From NCBI GenBank assembly GCA_021826035.1, contig JAKBBE010000023.1, forward strand, positions 1-32,867: DNA of 32,867 nt, in the 5' to 3' direction. This DNA comes from Pseudomonadota bacterium. GTDB taxonomy: Bacteria; Pseudomonadota; Gammaproteobacteria; Steroidobacterales; Steroidobacteraceae. Position numbers and translations under genes: made by a program. Positions 16,001 to 23,828 of the stretch are shown in pieces. Below the pieces are notes generated by a model. The model was given only the letters and a program-made list of their open reading frames with translations. It was not told the origin of the DNA and did no database searches. Positions within the stretch are counted from its first letter, which is position 1, and each line of letters opens with the position of its first letter.

Positions 16001-16585
16001 TCAGCCCTGGCGCACCGCCTCGACCTGGATGTGCAGCCGCACCCACATCTGGAACCCGAAGGCCTTGCCGTAGCTGATGCCGTAATCGGCCCGGTTGAAC
16101 TCGGCGTAGGCATCCGCGCCGCAGCGGTACTGGTGGAAGAAGACGACTTCCTTGCACTCGAAATGGCGGATGACGAGCGTCAGCGGTCGGGTCACCCCGT
16201 GCAGAGTGAAGGTGCCGAGCACGCGCGTCGGTGCGCCGTTTTTGAAGTCCGCCAGACGCCCGACGTAGGTCGCGGTCGGGTATTGGGCCACATCGAGGAT
16301 CTGCGCGCCGCGCGCATCCTTGTTCAGCTGTGACTCGCCGAAGTCATCCGAGGCGGTCTGCACCGTCACGTGCACCGTGCCGGTGTGGGCCTTGCGATCG
16401 AGCACGATGGTGCAGGTGGATTTGCGGAACACCCCGCGCCACACCGACAGCCCGCCGAAGTGGTCGGTCGAGAAGCTCGGGTGCGTGTGCGTCGGATCGC
16501 ACACATAGGTGACCGGTTTGGCGAATGCCGCGCCCGCATACAGCGCGAGCAGCGCCATCGGGATAATCAGCTTGGTGAGACGCAT
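16001..16585 (-). CDS. YceI family periplasmic protein
   Basis: This 194-residue secreted protein has a signal peptide (MRLTKLIIPMALLALYAGAA, cleavage probably after AFA at residues 20-22). The YceI lipocalin-like domain follows: THPSFSTDHFGGLSVWRG, GESQLNKDARGAQILD, QYPTATYVG and GTFTLHGVTRPLTL. Family members bind isoprenoid or other hydrophobic ligands in the periplasm; the role of most is undefined. It has four cysteines (C29, C58, C144, C155) in the mature part, which could form two disulfides. The ribosome site GGAGG lies about 6 nt before the ATG. A strong hairpin follows, so it is probably a single-gene unit. The gene on its upstream side is alanine dehydrogenase, with no functional link visible. 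Confidence 0.9.
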   Translation of the reverse strand: MRLTKLIIPMALLALYAGAAFAKPVTYVCDPTHTHPSFSTDHFGGLSVWRGVFRKSTCTIVLDRKAHTGTVHVTVQTASDDFGESQLNKDARGAQILDVAQYPTATYVGRLADFKNGAPTRVLGTFTLHGVTRPLTLVIRHFECKEVVFFHQYRCGADAYAEFNRADYGISYGKAFGFQMWVRLHIQVEAVRQG

Positions 16586-16701
16586 CGAGATCCTCCAGGT
16601 TGAACTGACGCGTCTGCCGGCGGAGACGATACACCGCCGGGCACGACGCGAGCCGCTAGCCTACCGGCAGCGGCCCGCGGCGCGCCAGACGTTACATGCG
16701 T

Positions 16702-17814
16702 TTAACCAGCCTGGATCGGCGAGGCCGCCAGCGCCACCCCGAGGGAGTCGGCCACCGCCGCATGGGTGATGCCACCGGCATGCACGTTCAGACCGGCGGC
16801 GAAGCCCGCATCCTGACGCAGGGCCTCCTGCCAGCCCAGATCGGCGAGCTGGCGCACGTACGGCAGCGTCGCATTGGTGAGCGCGAACGTGGAGGTACGG
16901 GCCACCGCGCCCGGCATGTTGGCCACGCAGTAATGCACGATGCCCTCGACGATGAAGGTCGGCTCGGCGTGCGTGGTCGGCTTGCTCGTCTCGAAACACC
17001 CGCCCTGATCGATCGCGATGTCCACCAGCACCGAGCCCGGCTGCATGCTCGAGAGCATCGCGCGCGTGACCAGCTTCGGGGCCGCGGCCCCGGCGATCAA
17101 CACCGCGCCGATGACCAGATCCGCCTCCTTCACCAGCCGCTCGATGGTCGCAGCGGTCGAGTACGCCGTGCGCAGCGAGGAGCCGAACAGATCCGACAGC
17201 TCGCGCAACCGCTCGATCGAGCGGTCGACGACCGTGACGTCGGCATGCATGCCGACGGCCATCTGCGCCGCATGGGTCCCGGCGACACCGCCGCCGAGGA
17301 TCACCACTTTCGCCGGCAGCACGCCCGGCACGCCCCCGAGCAGCACGCCGCGCCCGCCGTTCGCCTTCTGCAGACCGCTCGCCCCGACCTGCACGGACAT
17401 GCGCCCGGCGACCTCGCTCATCGGCGTCAGCAACGGCAGCGCGCCGCGGCGCGTCACGGTCTCATAGGCAATGGCGGTGACGCCGGAATTCATCAGCGCG
17501 CGGGCCTGCTGCGGATCGGGCGCGAGGTGCAGATAGGTGAACAGCACCTGCTCGCGGCGCAGCATCGCGCACTCGGCCGGCTGCGGCTCCTTCACCTTCA
17601 CGATGAGTTCGGCGCCGGCGAATACCTCCGCGGCACTCGAGACGATCCGGGCCCCGACGGCCACGTACTCCGCGTCCGCGATGCCGATCCCGGCGCCTGC
17701 GCCGGTCTCGATCAGGACCTCGTGGCCGGCGGCGGTGAGCTCGCGCACACCGGCCGGAACCAGACCGACCCGATATTCATGCACTTTGATTTCGCGCGGA
17801 ACGCCGATACGCAT
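16702..17814 (-). CDS. ald: Alanine dehydrogenase
   Basis: This 370-residue NAD-dependent enzyme interconverts L-alanine and pyruvate plus ammonia, used mainly in alanine catabolism. The N-terminal MRIGVPREIKVHEYRVGLVP is diagnostic. The catalytic lysine is K75 (IVKVKEPQ) and the catalytic histidine H96 (TYLHLAPD). The NAD fold has VVILGGGVAGTHAAQMA near residues 169-185, and the segment SVLVDIAIDQGGCFETS is conserved. Length matches the family. The ATG at 17814 has GGGGGA about 8 nt upstream. It is divergent from an Lrp/AsnC regulator, an arrangement known for ald in several bacteria where alanine acts through the Lrp-type protein. Confidence 0.96.
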   Translation of the reverse strand: MRIGVPREIKVHEYRVGLVPAGVRELTAAGHEVLIETGAGAGIGIADAEYVAVGARIVSSAAEVFAGAELIVKVKEPQPAECAMLRREQVLFTYLHLAPDPQQARALMNSGVTAIAYETVTRRGALPLLTPMSEVAGRMSVQVGASGLQKANGGRGVLLGGVPGVLPAKVVILGGGVAGTHAAQMAVGMHADVTVVDRSIERLRELSDLFGSSLRTAYSTAATIERLVKEADLVIGAVLIAGAAAPKLVTRAMLSSMQPGSVLVDIAIDQGGCFETSKPTTHAEPTFIVEGIVHYCVANMPGAVARTSTFALTNATLPYVRQLADLGWQEALRQDAGFAAGLNVHAGGITHAAVADSLGVALAASPIQAG

Positions 17815-17913
17815 AGGAGAGTCCCCCAGGTTTTGGATGGGGAAGAGATTAAGGGGCGTCGCTGGCGGGAACTTGCAAAATGGCCGTGCCGGCCGGCGAT
17901 GACGGCAGAATCT

Positions 17914-17942
17914 GCGACTTTATTGTCTTTTTATGGCAGAAT
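17914..17942. promoter_or_regulatory. Direct repeats upstream of the Lrp-type gene, probable operator
   Basis: GGCAGAAT occurs at 17914-17921 and 17935-17942, 21 bp apart start to start, two helical turns. The first copy is part of the palindrome GCAGAATCTGC (17915-17925); the second continues into AGAATATTTCT, with 4-bp inverted arms. The segment between is AT-rich (TTTATTGTCTTTTTATGG), unlike the GC-rich surroundings. Repeats on one helix face fit binding by an Lrp-type octamer to control both divergent genes, which is inference from layout. Confidence 0.5.
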
Positions 17943-17951
17943 ATTTCTCAT

Positions 17952-18425
17952 ATGGAGCTCGACCGCTACGATCACGCCATCCTGCGCCGGCTGCAACAGG
18001 ATGCCCGCATCACCAACGCCCGGCTGGCGAGTGAGGTGAACCTGTCCGAGTCGGCCTGCCTGCGGCGCGTCAAGGCGCTCGAGGACTGCGGGCTGATCGA
18101 GGGCTATACGGCACTGGTGAACCAGCACCGGGCGGGCTATCCGGTGAACGTGTTCGTCAACATCACGCTCGATCGGCAGAGCCAATCGGGACTCGAGGCA
18201 TTCGAGGCGGCGGTGCGCCGCATCCCGCAAGTGATGGAGTGCTACCTGATGACCGGCGAGCACGACTATCTGCTGCGCCTGGTGGTCGCCGATCTGGATG
18301 ACTTCGAGCGCATCCACAGCCAGCACCTGACGCGCCTACCGAGTGTCGTGCGCGTGCAGTCGAGCTTCGCGATGCGCACCGTCACGCACTCGGCGGTGTT
18401 GCCCCTGCGCCCGGCCAGCCACTAG
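17952..18425 (+). CDS. Lrp/AsnC family regulator, divergent from ald
   Basis: This 157-residue regulator has an N-terminal helix-turn-helix (LDRYDHAILRRLQQDARIT, LSESACLRRVKALED, GLIEGYTALV) and a C-terminal RAM domain with VMECYLMTGEHDYLLRLVVADLDDFERI. The ATG at 17952 is the natural start. It shares architecture with the regulator at 3101 but differs widely in sequence, so it is probably an old paralogue with its own effector. Position divergent from ald suggests that it senses alanine or a related amino acid and activates ald. Its TAG stop overlaps the stop of the convergent oxidoreductase gene in the tetranucleotide CTAG. Confidence 0.9.
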   Translation: MELDRYDHAILRRLQQDARITNARLASEVNLSESACLRRVKALEDCGLIEGYTALVNQHRAGYPVNVFVNITLDRQSQSGLEAFEAAVRRIPQVMECYLMTGEHDYLLRLVVADLDDFERIHSQHLTRLPSVVRVQSSFAMRTVTHSAVLPLRPASH

Positions 18426-19420
18426 GGCTCAAGGACGATCTTGCCGACGTGCTCGCCGGATTCCATCAGCGCATGCGCCTGCGCGGCTTGGGTCAGAGGG
18501 AATCGGGCATGGATCGGCAGGCGCAGTGCACCGGCCTCGAGTAGCGGCCAGATCTCCCGGCGCAGCGCCGCGGCGAGTTCACCCTTGCGCGCGACCGTCT
18601 GCGGCCGCAGCGTCGAACCTCCGATCGTGAGCCGTTTGCCCATGAGCGCGCCCAGATCAATTTCCGCCAGTCGCCCGCCCTGCGTCGCGATGACGGCGAT
18701 GCGCCCTTCCGGCGCCGCCGCGGCGATGTCGCGCGCCACGTACGTCCCGCCCACCATGTCGAGAATGACATCCACGCCGCGCCCCTGCGTCGCCTCGAGC
18801 GCACCGGCGACGAAGTCCGCGTTCTTGTAATCGATCGCGACATCGGCGCCGAGGCGTACACAGGCGGCGCATTTCTGCGCACTGCCGGCGGTCGCAATGA
18901 CGTGCGCCCCGAATGCCTTGGCCAGCAGGATCGCCGTCGTGCCGATGCCGCTCGTGCCGCCATGCACCAGCAGCCACTCCCCGGGGCGCAGATGCGAGCG
19001 CTCCCAGACGTTGTAATACACGGTAAAGACCGTCTCGGGCAGGACCGCAGCCTGCTCGAGGCTGAACCCCTGGGGCACCGGCAGGCATTGCACGGCCGGG
19101 GCGAGCGCGTACTCGGCATACCCGCCCCCGGCCAGCAGCGCGCAGACGGCATCGCCGCGCTGCCACTGGTGCACCTCGGCTCCGAGTGCGACCACTTCCC
19201 CGGCGATCTCGAGCCCCGGGATGTCGCTCGCCCCGGGCGGCGGCGGATACGCACCGCGCCGCTGCAGCACATCCGGTCGATTGACGCCCGCGGCGCGCAC
19301 CCGGATCAACACCTCGTTCGGACCGGGGGTCGGCAGCGGACGCTGCGCCGGCTGCAGCACCTGCGGTCCCCCGGGTGCGGTGATCTCGATCACCTGCATG
19401 CTCTCGGGCAACACGGTCAT
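18422..19420 (-). CDS. Zinc-free quinone oxidoreductase family protein (NADPH), coupled to arnD
   Basis: This 332-residue medium-chain reductase is of the quinone oxidoreductase/PIG3 type. The N-terminal catalytic domain (MQVIEITAPGGPQVL, AAGVNRPDVLQRRGAYPPPPG, PGLEIAGEV) lacks the structural-zinc cysteine cluster. The nucleotide-binding domain has LLVHGGTSGIGTTAILLAKAFGA and VILDMVGGTYV. The ATG at 19420 overlaps the arnD TGA as ATGA and has a GGGGGAGG site in front, so it is the last gene of the arn operon and translationally coupled to arnD. Why a quinone reductase follows the lipid A genes is unknown; it may be an incidental passenger. Its stop overlaps that of the convergent Lrp-type gene. 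Confidence 0.9.
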   Translation of the reverse strand: MTVLPESMQVIEITAPGGPQVLQPAQRPLPTPGPNEVLIRVRAAGVNRPDVLQRRGAYPPPPGASDIPGLEIAGEVVALGAEVHQWQRGDAVCALLAGGGYAEYALAPAVQCLPVPQGFSLEQAAVLPETVFTVYYNVWERSHLRPGEWLLVHGGTSGIGTTAILLAKAFGAHVIATAGSAQKCAACVRLGADVAIDYKNADFVAGALEATQGRGVDVILDMVGGTYVARDIAAAAPEGRIAVIATQGGRLAEIDLGALMGKRLTIGGSTLRPQTVARKGELAAALRREIWPLLEAGALRLPIHARFPLTQAAQAHALMESGEHVGKIVLEP

Positions 19421-20319
19421 GTCCGCACCTCCCCCTGCACCGCCAGCGTGCCGGCGCGTCCCGGCACGCGGCCGGAGTCGATCGGGCAGCGCGGCAGCCG
19501 TGCCAGGTCCAGACCCGAGGCGTACGTGGCCAGATCCGTCAGGACCACCCCACGCGCGCGCCACGCGCCGAGCAACCGCTCGAAACCCTCCAGGTACGCC
19601 CCGCCCTCGAGCTCCGCATGAAGCGTGAAGACGTGATCGGCGCCATCGGCGCTCACGCGCAGCAGATGCTCGATCGGATCGGCCCCCCCGAGGTCCTCAC
19701 GGCCGATCAGCTCATCGAGCGTCGGCAGCGTGGTCGGCAGTTGCAATACCGGCACTTCGCGCCCCCCGATGAGCGGAACGAAGGGACCGCGACCGCGGGT
19801 ATCGGAGGCGTACGACATGCCGCGCTCGGCCTGCAGCGCGGGCACGTGCGCGTTCATCTGCCAACCGGCCGCGCCGTGGGTCGCCGGGGCGTGCCCGAAC
19901 ACACGGGCGAACTCCTCGCAGGCCAGTTCGAACTGCCGGCGGGTCCATTGCCGCTCGGCGCGCGCCACCCCGTCCTGCCACTTGACGTGATCCCAGGTGT
20001 GCACACCGACCTCGAAGCCGCGGGCTTCGATCGCCTGCAACTCGCCCTCGCAGCGCCGGCCGATGCGCGGGCCCGGCAGGAGCACGCCGTAGAGCAGCGT
20101 GCGCACGCCATAATGGCTGACGACCGAGGTGCGGCGCACCTTGCCGAGAAAGCCGCGGCGAAACACCCGCTTCAGGGCCCGGCCGGTGTGATCGGGGCCG
20201 AGCGAAAAGAGAAACGTCGCCCGCGCCCCGCTGCGCTCGAGCGCAGCGGCGAGCCGCGGCACGCCCTCGAGCGTTCCGCGATAGGTGTCGACGTCGATTT
20301 TCAGCGCGATCGTGGTCAC
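19417..20319 (-). CDS. arnD: ArnD, undecaprenyl-phosphate formamido-arabinose deformylase
   Basis: This 300-residue polysaccharide-deacetylase-fold enzyme removes the formyl group from undecaprenyl-phosphate-bound 4-deoxy-4-formamido-L-arabinose at the inner membrane. Metal and catalytic residues visible are D9 and D11 (ALKIDVDTYRGT), then H107 and H111 (GVHTWDHVKW). LFSLGPDHTGRALKRVF, SHYGVRTLLYGVLLPGP and PATHGAAGWQMN match ArnD rather than chitin deacetylases. The start is a GTG with GGGGG about 5 nt upstream, 30 nt after the formyltransferase stop. The end overlaps the oxidoreductase gene by 4 nt. Confidence 0.93.
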   Translation of the reverse strand: MTTIALKIDVDTYRGTLEGVPRLAAALERSGARATFLFSLGPDHTGRALKRVFRRGFLGKVRRTSVVSHYGVRTLLYGVLLPGPRIGRRCEGELQAIEARGFEVGVHTWDHVKWQDGVARAERQWTRRQFELACEEFARVFGHAPATHGAAGWQMNAHVPALQAERGMSYASDTRGRGPFVPLIGGREVPVLQLPTTLPTLDELIGREDLGGADPIEHLLRVSADGADHVFTLHAELEGGAYLEGFERLLGAWRARGVVLTDLATYASGLDLARLPRCPIDSGRVPGRAGTLAVQGEVRT

Positions 20320-20349
20320 GGCACCCCCGCAGCGGACGGCACTGCCCGC

Positions 20350-21279
20350 TCAGCCCAGCGTCACCGGACGGCGCTCGAAATCGTGCGCCAGGCGCGGCAG
20401 ATCGAGCGCCCCGGACGCGCCGGCCGCCTGCAGAATCCGTAGCACCGAGCCGTCGGCGCAGATCAACTGGCACTCGCCGTGCGCACCGATCAACCGCGGC
20501 TCCCCCGGGGTCAGCGTCTGCGGCGCGAGGCGCGTGCGATGCAACCACCAGCGCTCGGCGCCCACCTCCCCGAACGCGCCGGGGAACGGCGGGGCGAGGG
20601 CCCGCACCAGGTTATGGATGCGCTCGGCCGGCCAGCGCCAGTTGATGCGCCCATCCTCCGGACGGCGCCGCCCGAAATACTGCCCGGGCACGATCGGCTG
20701 CACGCGCCGCGGCGCACGGCCCTCGATCAGGCCCGGCAGCGAGCGCACCAGCACCATTTCGGCGGCGGTCGTGACCTTGGCATACACCTCGCGCGCCTCA
20801 TCGTCGGCGAGAATCGGCACCGCCTGCTGATCGACGATGTCCCCGGCATCGGCACGGTCCACCATGTAGTGCAGCGTCGCGCCGATCTCGCGCTCGCCAT
20901 TGAGGATCGCCCAGTTCACCGGCGCGCGGCCACGATAGTTCGGCAGCAGCGAGCCGTGCATGTTGAGAGCCCCGCGCCGCGCACACTTCAGCAGCGGCGC
21001 GCCGAGCATGGAGCGGTAGTAGAACGAGAAGAGAAAATCCGCATCGAGGGCCGCGATCCGCTCGACGAACGCCGCGTCGTTGGGATCTTCGGGCCTCTCC
21101 ACCGGCAGCCCGTAATCGTGCGCCGTCTGCGCGACGCTCGCGAACCACTGCGTCTCCTTCGGGTCGTCCGCCACCGTGACCACCTGCACCACCTCGACAC
21201 CGCCCGAGAGCAGCGCCTTCAAGCAGCGGACACCGACATCGTGGTAGGCGAAGACGACCGCGCGGGCGCGCCGGCTCAC
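20350..21279 (-). CDS. arnA: UDP-Ara4N formyltransferase, stand-alone ArnA N-terminal half
   Basis: This 309-residue 10-formyl-THF-dependent enzyme N-formylates UDP-4-amino-4-deoxy-L-arabinose. In Escherichia coli it is the N-terminal half of ArnA; here it is a separate gene, and the dehydrogenase half lies more than 4 kb upstream. The catalytic triad is N106, H108 and D144 (ALNMHGSLLPNYRGRAP and VDRADAGDIVDQQ). The C-terminal FMT-like domain starts near residue 205. The start is a GTG overlapping the arnC stop by 4 nt (GTGA). An unrelated sugar N-formyltransferase is ruled out mainly by the surrounding arn genes and the ArnA-like N-terminus VVFAYHDVGVRCLKALL. Confidence 0.92.
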   Translation of the reverse strand: MSRRARAVVFAYHDVGVRCLKALLSGGVEVVQVVTVADDPKETQWFASVAQTAHDYGLPVERPEDPNDAAFVERIAALDADFLFSFYYRSMLGAPLLKCARRGALNMHGSLLPNYRGRAPVNWAILNGEREIGATLHYMVDRADAGDIVDQQAVPILADDEAREVYAKVTTAAEMVLVRSLPGLIEGRAPRRVQPIVPGQYFGRRRPEDGRINWRWPAERIHNLVRALAPPFPGAFGEVGAERWWLHRTRLAPQTLTPGEPRLIGAHGECQLICADGSVLRILQAAGASGALDLPRLAHDFERRPVTLG

Positions 21280-22328
21280 CGGCGCTCACCGGGTTCGTGC
21301 TCGGCGCGCAGCATCTCGCTGTGATCGATCTCGGCCTGCACGGCCGGCGGCAGCACCAGCGCCGGGCGCGCCGGGCGCTCGCCGCGCTCCAGTCCCGCAC
21401 CCTGCTCGAGGATGGCCGTGACGGTGTAGCGCGGACGCTGGCGCACCTGCTCGTAAATGCGCCCGACGTACTCCCCGACCATCCCGACGCTCACCAGCAG
21501 CACGCCGATGAAGAAGAACGCGAGGCCGAACAACGTGAACACGCCCTGCACTTCCGGACCGATGAACAGACGGCGGATCGCCAGCACGACCACGAAGCCG
21601 AGTGAGATCAGCGCAATCAGAATGCCGAACATCGTGAAGAACTGCAGCGGCGCGACCGAGAAGCCGGTCATCAGATCGAAGTTCAGGCGGATCAGCCGGT
21701 AGAGCGAATATTTCGACTGGCCGGCGGCACGCTCGGCATGTGCCACTTCCACCTCGGTGGGATGACGGGCGAAGGTGTAACCGAGGGCGGGCACGAACGT
21801 GCTCACCTCGACGCAGCGATTGATGGCCTCGACGATCGAGCGATGATAGCCGCGCAGCATGCAGCCCTGATCGGTGATGCGGATCTGCGTGGTGCGCTCG
21901 CGGATCCGGTTCATCAGCCGCGAGGCCATCTTGCGCCAGTAGACATCGTGGCGCCGGGCACGCACCGTGCCGACGTAGTCCGCGCCCTGGTCCATGGCCG
22001 CGACCACCTTGGCGACCTCCTCCGGCGGGTTCTGCAGGTCCGCATCGAGGGTGATGATGTAGTCCCCGCGCGCGTGCGCGAAGCCGGCCAGAATCGCCAT
22101 GTGCTGGCCGGCGTTGCGCGTCAGGAGAACCACGCGAGTGTGATCCGGGCGGCGGGTGAACTGCTCGCGCAGCACCGCCGCGGAGCGGTCACGGCTGCCG
22201 TCATCGACGAAAATCACTTCGTACTGGCGCGAGAGCGCATCGAGCGCCGGATACAGCCGCTCGAACAGCTCCGCGAGCCCCGCCTCCTCGTTGTAGACGG
22301 GAATGACGATCGAGAGCGTTGCGCTCAT
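21276..22328 (-). CDS. arnC: ArnC, undecaprenyl-phosphate 4-deoxy-4-formamido-L-arabinose transferase
   Basis: This 350-residue GT2 glycosyltransferase transfers formamido-arabinose from UDP to undecaprenyl phosphate on the inner face of the cytoplasmic membrane. The GT-A fold begins SIVIPVYNEEAGL; the metal site is DADLQNP (D95, D97), and TDQGCMLRGYHRSIVEAIN and AAGQSKYSLYRLIRLNFDL are typical of ArnC. Two membrane helices follow at about 230-255 and 265-290, and then a roughly 50-residue basic and acidic tail, a little longer than usual. The ATG overlaps the arnB stop (ATGA). DPMS-like relatives such as GtrB share the fold; the arn context decides. Confidence 0.93.
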   Translation of the reverse strand: MSATLSIVIPVYNEEAGLAELFERLYPALDALSRQYEVIFVDDGSRDRSAAVLREQFTRRPDHTRVVLLTRNAGQHMAILAGFAHARGDYIITLDADLQNPPEEVAKVVAAMDQGADYVGTVRARRHDVYWRKMASRLMNRIRERTTQIRITDQGCMLRGYHRSIVEAINRCVEVSTFVPALGYTFARHPTEVEVAHAERAAGQSKYSLYRLIRLNFDLMTGFSVAPLQFFTMFGILIALISLGFVVVLAIRRLFIGPEVQGVFTLFGLAFFFIGVLLVSVGMVGEYVGRIYEQVRQRPRYTVTAILEQGAGLERGERPARPALVLPPAVQAEIDHSEMLRAEHEPGERR

Positions 22329-23452
22329 CGGATCACTCCGCGCAGCACCTCGTTCACCGCGGCCACGACGCGCTCGACGTCCGCGAAGCTCATCGCCGGG
22401 AACAGCGGCAGGGTCACCGTCTCACGGCCGATGCGCTCGGCGTTGGGGAACTGCCCCTCGCGGTACCCGAGTGCGCGATAGGCGCTGAAGAGGTGCATGG
22501 CCGGATAATGCACCCCGATGCCGATGCCGCGCGCGGCCATCGCCTCGATGAACTCGAGCCGGCTGATGCGCATCTCCCCGAGCGGCAGCCGGGCGGCGAA
22601 CATGTGCCAGTTGTGTCCGGCATCGCCCCGGGCCGGCAGCGCCAGCGGCGCCGCCTCACCCCACAGTTCGAAGTAGCGCGCCGCGAGTTCGCGCCGGCGC
22701 GCATTGAACGCCTCGAGCTGGCGCAGCTGGCCGAGGCCGACGCAGGCGGCCACGTCGGACAGATTGGCCTTGCCGCCGGCGAAGAATGTCTCGAACGCAT
22801 CGGCGGCGGTTTTCTCCTGACCGTGGAAGCGCTGCAGCTCGAGCTCGTGCACCTCCTCCGGGGAGCCGCCGACCACCGCGCCGCCCTCGATGCTGGTGAT
22901 GTTCTTGTTCGGATGGAAGCTGAAGCACACCAGGTCACCGAAGCTGCCGATGCGCTGGCCGCGATAACTCGAGCCCATCGCCTGGGCCGCATCCTCGATC
23001 ACCCGCAACCGGTGCCGTTCGGCGAGCGCGTAGATGCGCTCCAGATCGACCGGCAGACCGCACAGGTGCACCGGCATGATGGCGCGGGTGCGCGCGCTCA
23101 CCGCCGCCTCGGCCTGCGCCAGATCGATGTTGCGGGTGTGCAGATCGACATCGACGAACACCGGCCGTGCTCCGGTGCGCACCACCACGTTGGCGCTGGC
23201 GACGAAGCTCATGGCCGGCACGATCACCTCATCGCCGGCGCCGACGCCGCACACGAGCAGCGCATGTTCGAGACTGGCCGTCGCCGAGGTCTGGCTGCGC
23301 ACCGGACGCCCGCCGCAGTACTGCGAGAGCGCCGCTTCGAATGCCTTGACCTTCGGGCCGCTGGCAAGCCAGCCGGAACGCAGCACGTCGGCGACCTCGG
23401 CGATCGTCTGCTCATCGATGCTGGGGCGGGTGAAAGGCAGGAATGAGTTCAT
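22325..23452 (-). CDS. arnB: ArnB, UDP-4-amino-4-deoxy-L-arabinose aminotransferase
   Basis: This 375-residue PLP enzyme of the DegT/DnrJ/EryC1 family aminates UDP-4-keto-pentose using glutamate. It opens FLPFTRPSIDEQTIAEV, as in ArnB. The PLP contact Asp is D154 (VIEDAAQAMGSSY) and the Schiff-base lysine K183 (SFHPNKNITSIEGG). The ending (LPLFPAMSFADVERVVAAV) is also typical. The ATG at 23452 is chosen over an ATG at 23482 because the extra residues lie inside the preceding gene and do not match the family. It begins 4 nt after the flippase stop and overlaps arnC by 4 nt. Confidence 0.95.
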   Translation of the reverse strand: MNSFLPFTRPSIDEQTIAEVADVLRSGWLASGPKVKAFEAALSQYCGGRPVRSQTSATASLEHALLVCGVGAGDEVIVPAMSFVASANVVVRTGARPVFVDVDLHTRNIDLAQAEAAVSARTRAIMPVHLCGLPVDLERIYALAERHRLRVIEDAAQAMGSSYRGQRIGSFGDLVCFSFHPNKNITSIEGGAVVGGSPEEVHELELQRFHGQEKTAADAFETFFAGGKANLSDVAACVGLGQLRQLEAFNARRRELAARYFELWGEAAPLALPARGDAGHNWHMFAARLPLGEMRISRLEFIEAMAARGIGIGVHYPAMHLFSAYRALGYREGQFPNAERIGRETVTLPLFPAMSFADVERVVAAVNEVLRGVIR

Positions 23453-23456
23453 AGAG

Positions 23457-23828
23457 TTATGAGCGAGCCACCAGGAACACACCGAAAATGATCACGACGA
23501 TACCGCCCAGGCGCTCGGCATTCGGCGCTTCCCCGAGCAGCCACCAGGCAAGCGGCACCATCAGCACGTAGTTCAGCGAGAGCATCGGGTAGGCCTGGCT
23601 CACCGGGATGCGCGAGAGGCCCACCACCCAGGCGATCACCGAGATGCCGTAGCAGGCGAGCGCGAGCCACAGCCACGGAACCGTCAGCAGCTGCAGCATG
23701 CGCTTCGGCACGTCCACGCCGCCGCCGAACAGCGGTCCGGTCGCATCGGTGGCGGCCTTCAGACCGAGCTGCGCGGCGAGATTCAGCAAAATCCCGGCGA
23801 GCAGAAATCCATACACCGACCATTTCAT
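23457..23828 (-). CDS. SMR-type membrane protein, probable Ara4N-undecaprenyl-phosphate flippase subunit (ArnE/ArnF-like)
   Basis: This 123-residue protein has four predicted membrane helices: SVYGFLLAGILLNLAAQLGL, LWLALACYGISVIAWVVGL, AYPMLSLNYVLMVPLAWWLL and GGIVVIIFGVFLVAR. The layout matches the small multidrug resistance/EamA half-size family to which ArnE and ArnF belong, including SRIPVSQAYPMLSLNYV. In Escherichia coli ArnE and ArnF act together to flip Ara4N-undecaprenyl phosphate to the periplasm. Only one such gene is present here, so a homodimer or a partner elsewhere is implied. The ATG overlaps the arnT stop (ATGA). Confidence 0.82.
   Translation of the reverse strand: MKWSVYGFLLAGILLNLAAQLGLKAATDATGPLFGGGVDVPKRMLQLLTVPWLWLALACYGISVIAWVVGLSRIPVSQAYPMLSLNYVLMVPLAWWLLGEAPNAERLGGIVVIIFGVFLVARS

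Noticed and set aside
16620..16690. Possible terminator after alanine dehydrogenase (GCCGCT and AGCGGC arms)
   Set aside because: Short 6-bp arms with an 11-nt loop and no T-run; too weak to call.
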